Of a DNA stretch of 11,147 bases, positions 7,358-11,147 are shown piece after piece (position 1 is the first letter of the stretch; each line of letters opens with the position of its first letter). The stretch spans positions 1 through 11,147 of the forward strand of contig JAXHVI010000073.1 of NCBI GenBank assembly GCA_034189195.1. The letters run 5' to 3'. Source of the stretch: Desulfosudis sp034189195. Lineage in GTDB: Bacteria > Desulfobacterota > Desulfobacteria > Desulfobacterales > Desulfosudaceae. A program made the translations under genes and the position numbers. A model generated the notes under the pieces. That model searched no databases and was not told the origin of the DNA. It worked only from the letters and a program-made list of their open reading frames with translations.

Positions 7358-7366
7358 AATATCCGG
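7343..7366. repeat. Perfect 24-bp palindrome
   Basis: The half-site CCGGATATTTCA is followed at once by its exact reverse complement. It spans the stop codon of the small gene (7355-7357) and ends 18 bases before the -35 box of the downstream promoter. As RNA it would fold into a ten-pair stem with a CAUG loop, but no T-run follows on either strand, so it is not a standard intrinsic terminator. A dimeric repressor or activator site for the HAMP-trkH operon is the other reading. Confidence 0.6.
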
Positions 7367-7384
7367 GCTAAAAACGCCGGGAAC

Positions 7385-7413
7385 TTGACATTCCGGACCC
7401 ATGCTTTTATAGT
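7385..7413 (+). promoter_or_regulatory. Strong sigma70-type promoter of the HAMP-trkH operon
   Basis: TTGACA (7385-7390) matches the -35 consensus exactly. After 17 bases comes TATAGT (7408-7413), five of six to the -10 consensus. Transcription would start near 7420, leaving a leader of about 78 bases before the ATG at 7498. Confidence 0.75.
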
Positions 7414-7497
7414 CTGCCAGCTTTAACAACGGGACGTTGACCCGTCCATGTCTTCGGCCCTTTTCCCGTGCCACGAAACCAACACCGGGAGCATGCC

Positions 7498-8262
7498 ATG
7501 AACCTTCGATTCAAGATTCTTTCCGGGTTCCTGATCCTGGCGGTAATGTTGTGCGCCGCCGGAGCCGCATCCATCTACGAACTCAACCGGATCGGCCATT
7601 CGGTCAATGGACTGCTGGAAAAAAACTACAGAAGCATTGTCGCGGCAAAAGAGATGATCGAGGCCCTGGAACGGCAGGACAGCGGCGTGCTGATGCTGAT
7701 GTCGGGCAACTGGGAGGCCGGCCGCGCCACCCTGGAGGAAGCGGACAGGGCCTTTGCGCAGGCCCTTGGCGCGGCAAAAAGCAACATCACCATCACCGGC
7801 GAAGCCGAGGTGGTGAATGCCATTGAAACGGCATACACGGATTTTCAAGCCCTGTGGCGCCGCCCCATTGTGGATACCCACCGCCAGGGCAATCTCAGCT
7901 GGTATTTCGACCGGGCCCACCCCGCCTTTCTGAAAACCAAGACAGCGGCCAACCGATTGATGACGCTGAATGACACCACCCTGTACGAAACCGCGTCCGC
8001 TCTCCAGAACCGGACCCGCCGGGCCATCATGCCCGGCATCATCGCCATTGCATCGGCCCTGGCCTTTGCCATGATTTTTAATTTTTTCATCAACCTGTAT
8101 GTCATCGCCCCCATTCGCCGGCTCACCGAGTCGGTCAAGTCCTTCATGTATCACGGCGAGCCCCTGGCGGTACGGACCGAAGGCCGGGACGAGCTGTTCA
8201 GGCTCACCGAGGCGATCCGGGAATTGACCATTCACCCCCATAAAAACGGCACGGCATCATGA
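7498..8262 (+). CDS. Membrane HAMP sensor protein with no output domain
   Basis: A 254-residue protein: TM1 at about 7-27, a helical extracytoplasmic region at 28-176, TM2 at 177-202, then a HAMP domain at about 203-246 (PIRRLTESVKSF for helix 1, GRDELFRLTEAIREL for helix 2). The helical region has the features ALERQDSG and NITITGE seen in the input domains of many HAMP histidine kinases (KinB-like layout). It ends just after HAMP helix 2, where a kinase or chemotaxis domain would normally follow. The ATG at 7498 has GGGAG six bases upstream; the in-frame GTG at 7468 has no site. The stop overlaps the trkH start (ATGA, 8259-8262), so translation is coupled. It could be a stub of a lost kinase or a dedicated regulator of TrkH; the tight coupling and clean frame favour a working protein. 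Confidence 0.82.
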   Translation: MNLRFKILSGFLILAVMLCAAGAASIYELNRIGHSVNGLLEKNYRSIVAAKEMIEALERQDSGVLMLMSGNWEAGRATLEEADRAFAQALGAAKSNITITGEAEVVNAIETAYTDFQALWRRPIVDTHRQGNLSWYFDRAHPAFLKTKTAANRLMTLNDTTLYETASALQNRTRRAIMPGIIAIASALAFAMIFNFFINLYVIAPIRRLTESVKSFMYHGEPLAVRTEGRDELFRLTEAIRELTIHPHKNGTAS

Positions 8263-9698
8263 GAGCCCAGGTCATTCTGCGATATGTCGGTTTTGTGCTG
8301 CTGTTCAATGCCGTCTTTCTGCTGATATCGGCGCTTTTCTCCCTGGCCGGCGGCGACAGCGCCCTTTCCCCGCTGCTGTTTTCCACCGTTGTCTGCGCCC
8401 TTTTCGGGCTCTTTCCCCTGGTGTTTGTGCCCGCCACCACGGATATCTCCAACCGGGAAGGGCTTTTTATCGTGGTGTGCAGCTGGCTGGCGTCGTGCCT
8501 GGTGGGCACGCTGCCCTACCTGCTGTGGGGCGGGGGGTTTACCTTTACCAACGCATGGTTTGAAAGCGTGTCCGGGTTCACCACCACCGGCGCCACCATT
8601 CTTGCCAATGTCGAGGGTCTGGCGCCGGGCCTGCTGTTCTGGCGGGCCGCCACCCACTGGATGGGCGGCGTGGGCATCATCATCTTTGTGCTGGCGGTGA
8701 TGCCCTCCATGGGGGCCGCTTCCATGGTCCTATACCGCAGCGAAGTGTCACCCCTGGTCAAGGAAAGCTTTCACTACCGTACCAAAAAGACCCTGACGAT
8801 ACTGCTCTACGTCTATATCGGGCTCACCGCCGCGGAAGCCCTTCTGCTGATGATTGAAGGCATGAGCCTGTTTGACGCCGTAACCCACGCCTTTGCCACC
8901 ATTGCCACCGGCGGGTTTTCCACCAGAAACGCCAGCATCGCCCATTTTGCCAACCCGGGAATGGAGACAACGATCATTCTGTTCATGGTGCTGTCCGGCG
9001 TCCATTTCGGCCTGCTCTACCAGGCGGTGACCGGCAACCCCAAGGGCCTTTTTCAGTCCACGGTTTTCCGGTACTACATGATCGCCATCCTGGTGGGCGT
9101 GGTGCTGGTTGCCATCAACATCCACGGCCCTGTCTATACGCAGTGGCTCGACGCCTTCCGCTACGCCGCCTTCCAGGTGGTCTCCATCGGCACCTCCACC
9201 GGATTTGCCAATGCCGACAGCAGCGTGTGGCCCCCGTTCGCCCAGCTGGCCATTCTGTTTTTCACCCTGCAGTGCGCCTGTTCCGGGTCCACATCAGGGG
9301 GCATCAAGGCGGACCGGATCGTTCTTCTCTGGAAGGCGGCGGCCCGCCGCCTGGTGCGGCTGCGTCACCCCAAGTCGGTGGTGGTGGTCAAGGTCAACCA
9401 GACTGCCGTGGAGGATGAGGTGGTGGAGACCGCCCTGATCTATATCCTGATCTACCTGGGGGTCCTGCTGGTCTCCACGCTTGCGATTACCGGATTCGGA
9501 CTGGATATCATGACCGCCTTCTCAGGCGCGGCCGCCGCCATGGGAAACGTGGGCCCGGGATTCGGCACCGTGGGGTCCATGGGAAACTACAGCCACCTGC
9601 CCGACCTGGTGAAATGGATATTGACGGCCGATATGCTGGTGGGCCGGCTGGAGATATTCGGCCTGATCCTCTTTGTCACGATTCATCGCTGGCGCTGA
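8259..9698 (+). CDS. trkH: Trk potassium uptake protein TrkH
   Basis: A 479-residue integral membrane protein, about the length of known TrkH (roughly 480). TrkH forms the K+ path across the inner membrane and is gated by the cytosolic nucleotide-binding protein TrkA. Four pore-loop filters are visible: TTTGAT (108-113), ATGGFS (216-221), GTSTGF (311-316) and GNVGPG (429-434). The conserved cytosolic turn SGSTSGGIKADR (342-353) and the C-terminal GRLEIFG (462-468) are also present. The start overlaps the stop of the HAMP gene by ATGA and has only a weak ribosome site of its own, so it depends on coupling. No trkA lies in the window. All filter glycines are kept, so it should be functional. 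Confidence 0.96.
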   Translation: MRAQVILRYVGFVLLFNAVFLLISALFSLAGGDSALSPLLFSTVVCALFGLFPLVFVPATTDISNREGLFIVVCSWLASCLVGTLPYLLWGGGFTFTNAWFESVSGFTTTGATILANVEGLAPGLLFWRAATHWMGGVGIIIFVLAVMPSMGAASMVLYRSEVSPLVKESFHYRTKKTLTILLYVYIGLTAAEALLLMIEGMSLFDAVTHAFATIATGGFSTRNASIAHFANPGMETTIILFMVLSGVHFGLLYQAVTGNPKGLFQSTVFRYYMIAILVGVVLVAINIHGPVYTQWLDAFRYAAFQVVSIGTSTGFANADSSVWPPFAQLAILFFTLQCACSGSTSGGIKADRIVLLWKAAARRLVRLRHPKSVVVVKVNQTAVEDEVVETALIYILIYLGVLLVSTLAITGFGLDIMTAFSGAAAAMGNVGPGFGTVGSMGNYSHLPDLVKWILTADMLVGRLEIFGLILFVTIHRWR

Positions 9699-9733
9699 GC
9701 CGGCTGTTGCTTGAAATATTCAGGCGGAACCGG

Positions 9734-10775
9734 TTACCGCCCCCACTGCCAGGCCGGCGGGTCTTTCGGAATGGCATTCAGAATCTCCAGAAAAGCCCCC
9801 TCTCCGGGAAACAGGCCCAGGGCCTCCTGGCGCAGACGGCCCGGGCCGCGTCAAAGTCCTGCCGGTTGTAGACGTCCACCGCGTGATTGTAAAAAGCGAT
9901 CTTCAGGCTCTCCCGAACGGCGGCATCGCCAGGCAGCATCTGCCGGGCCGCCAGAAAGACCCGGACCACACCGCCGGTGTCGGACCGGGCACGAAAGGTG
10001 TCGGCCCACAATCCGTAATAGTAGACGATGTTGTCGCCCAGCACGGGATCGGCGGGATAAACCTGCAAGGCGGCCCACAGGGTCTGAACGGCGCCATTGG
10101 AATCGCCGGTATTCGCCTGCTGCTGGGCCACCTGGTTGTAGTACTGCACTTCAAGATCGTCAAAGGATGTTCTGCCCAGGGCCTTGCCCTGCTGAATAAA
10201 AAGATGGGCCGGTTCCATCCGGTCCTGCTCCAGGGCCGACACCGCCAGGTTGTTCAGGCAGGCGGCCAGGTTGTCGGCAAACAGACCGTTTTCCGGGTCA
10301 AAAAGACAGACCTTGGCAAACCGGGGCAGGCAGCCGGTCTCCCCTCGACCCACCGCCAGCGTGGACATATCCAGGGTGTTGACATAAAGCAGGGCCATCA
10401 GGCCGTAAAGCGGCACGGTCGTTGTCGTCTCGTAGACCGTCTCCGGCACCGTCACCTGGCGGACCCCGCCCTCACTTCCACCCGGCCCGGCTCAAACCCG
10501 TACCGGTTGGTGGTTTCCACCACAACTTGCCGGTCCCCGTCGTCCAGAAGGCAGAAGGTGTGGCCCGGCGCCAGCACGCCGGACACGGACAGGCCCAGGT
10601 CCTTTGCCAGCAGACAGTATAAAATGGTGGACGAGGGGATCAAAACAGCGGTTTCATCAGCCCGATTGCGTTTGGGAAAAAAACCTTGCCGGATGCGGGC
10701 GGCCTTCCTTGAGATCCCTGTCCCTTCGTAATGGAGCCCCACAACCGGCAGTGCCCGGCGATCCGTGTTTTTCAT
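9734..10775 (-). pseudogene. Frameshifted transglutaminase-like/TPR protein gene
   Basis: Three minus-strand frames join into one protein of about 347 residues if two missing bases are restored. Part 1 (from ATG 10775, or GTG 10781) has STILYCLLAKDLGLSVSGVL and APGHTFCLL, like transglutaminase-fold domains that precede TPR repeats. It ends at a stop at 10452. Part 2 continues in the next frame with TPR-like helices (NNLAVSALEQDRMEPAHLF, QYYNQVAQQQANTGDSNGAV) to a false stop at 9778. Part 3, in the third frame, reads LRQEALGLFPGEGAFLEILN and ends at TAA 9736-9734, 35 bases past the trkH stop. Slip 1 must lie in 10452-10494 and slip 2 in 9778-9853, most likely near 9836-9850. The nucleophile Cys expected before the SSTILY stretch is not seen, so activity was doubtful even before the breaks. 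Two sequencing errors are the alternative to real decay. Confidence 0.75.
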
Positions 10776-10804
10776 TGACACTGTCCGGGCAAGTTGCTTA
10801 TACT
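10775..10804 (+). promoter_or_regulatory. Strong sigma70-type promoter of the CHASE2 gene
   Basis: TTGACA (10775-10780) is an exact -35 box, and TATACT (10799-10804), five of six to the -10 consensus, follows after 18 bases. Transcription would start near 10811, about 32 bases before the ATG at 10843. The -35 box overlaps the possible start codons of the broken minus-strand gene. Confidence 0.7.
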
Positions 10805-10842
10805 TTCGGCAACTTCAACCATGGATGCAAACGCGGGCCTGA

Positions 10843-11147
10843 ATGAATTTTATAAAAAACCATCCGACGCTTATATTCGGCCTGCTGCTGACACTCGCCT
10901 TTCTCTTCATCACCCTTGTCCGGGTGGAATTTTTTGATACCCTGGGGCTCAAGCTGTACGACACCGTAATGAAAATGAAGGGCCGCCCTGATCCTTCCGA
11001 TACCATCGTGATCGTTGACATCGACGATGAATCCATTGAAAAACTGGGCCGGTGGCCCTGGCCCCGGTCCCTGATCGCCCGGGGCATCGACAAGATCAAC
11101 GGGGGCGGCCCGTCGGTGATCGGGCTTAACATTATCTACAGTGAGCC
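10843..11147 (+). CDS. CHASE2-domain sensor protein, N-terminal part
   Basis: An open frame from ATG 10843 to the window end, 101 codons with no stop. Residues 8-28 are a signal anchor (LIFGLLLTLAFLFITLV). The CHASE2 start follows: DTLGLKLYDTVMKMKGRP, then IVIVDIDDESIEKLGRWPWP with RSLIARGID, and GPSVIGLNIIYSE at the edge. CHASE2 is an extracytoplasmic sensing domain, usually followed by three TM helices and an adenylate cyclase, GGDEF or kinase domain; that output part is not visible. The ribosome site is weak. An in-frame upstream ATG at 10825 meets a TGA at 10840, so 10843 is the first usable start. Confidence 0.85.
   Translation, partial: MNFIKNHPTLIFGLLLTLAFLFITLVRVEFFDTLGLKLYDTVMKMKGRPDPSDTIVIVDIDDESIEKLGRWPWPRSLIARGIDKINGGGPSVIGLNIIYSE

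Noticed and set aside
7343..7366. Palindrome as an intrinsic terminator
   Set aside because: The stem is good but no T-run follows on either strand, so I list it as a palindrome of unsettled role.
7423..8241. 272-codon minus-strand frame across the HAMP gene
   Set aside because: The plus frame has clear TM and HAMP features and a good ribosome site; the minus frame starts at no site and has no recognisable domain.
9883..10731. 282-codon plus-strand frame opposite the broken TPR gene
   Set aside because: Longer than either visible minus frame, but its product looks like shadow sequence. The minus frames join into a TPR protein with consistent helices.

Overview
This GC-rich window has the gene content and codon use of a Desulfobacterota-like (deltaproteobacterial) bacterium, such as a Desulfobacterales sulfate reducer. 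That placement is inferred from the mix of an ABC-F ATPase, a stand-alone YcaO, TrkH and a CHASE2 sensor, not from a marker gene. There is no rRNA, tRNA, CRISPR array or recognisable transposase.

Layout: (1) 1-34, the first codons of a possible divergent minus-strand gene. (2) 212-2044 (+), an ABC-F ATPase. (3) 2018-4891, an apparent insertion: a gene for a secreted protein with two PHP domains (2471-4690, +), bracketed by a 126-bp direct repeat (2018-2143 and 4766-4891, one mismatch). The repeat holds the last codons of the ABC-F gene and, antisense, the last 36 codons of ycaO. Inside the left copy lies a chimeric, decayed ycaO fragment. (4) 4780-6492 (-), a YcaO-domain protein, and 6588-7019 (-), a small four-helix membrane protein, probably one operon. 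(5) 7151-7357 (+), a small Cys-containing hypothetical protein whose stop codon lies in a perfect 24-bp palindrome. (6) 7385-9698 (+), a strong sigma70-type promoter driving a membrane HAMP protein with no output domain, overlapped by trkH (potassium channel subunit) through ATGA. (7) 9734-10775 (-), a transglutaminase-like/TPR gene broken by two single-base frameshifts. (8) From 10843 (+), the N-terminus of a CHASE2 sensor running off the window, with a strong promoter that overlaps the start of the broken gene.

How the parts relate: the ABC-F and ycaO genes were probably convergent neighbours with overlapping 3' ends. The PHP gene then entered between them and duplicated the shared 3' segment, so both old genes kept intact ends. 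The HAMP protein and TrkH are translationally coupled and may form a sensed K+ uptake unit; no TrkA is present in the window. The two most unusual items are the repeat-bounded PHP insertion with its chimeric ycaO remnant, and the HAMP-TrkH pair.
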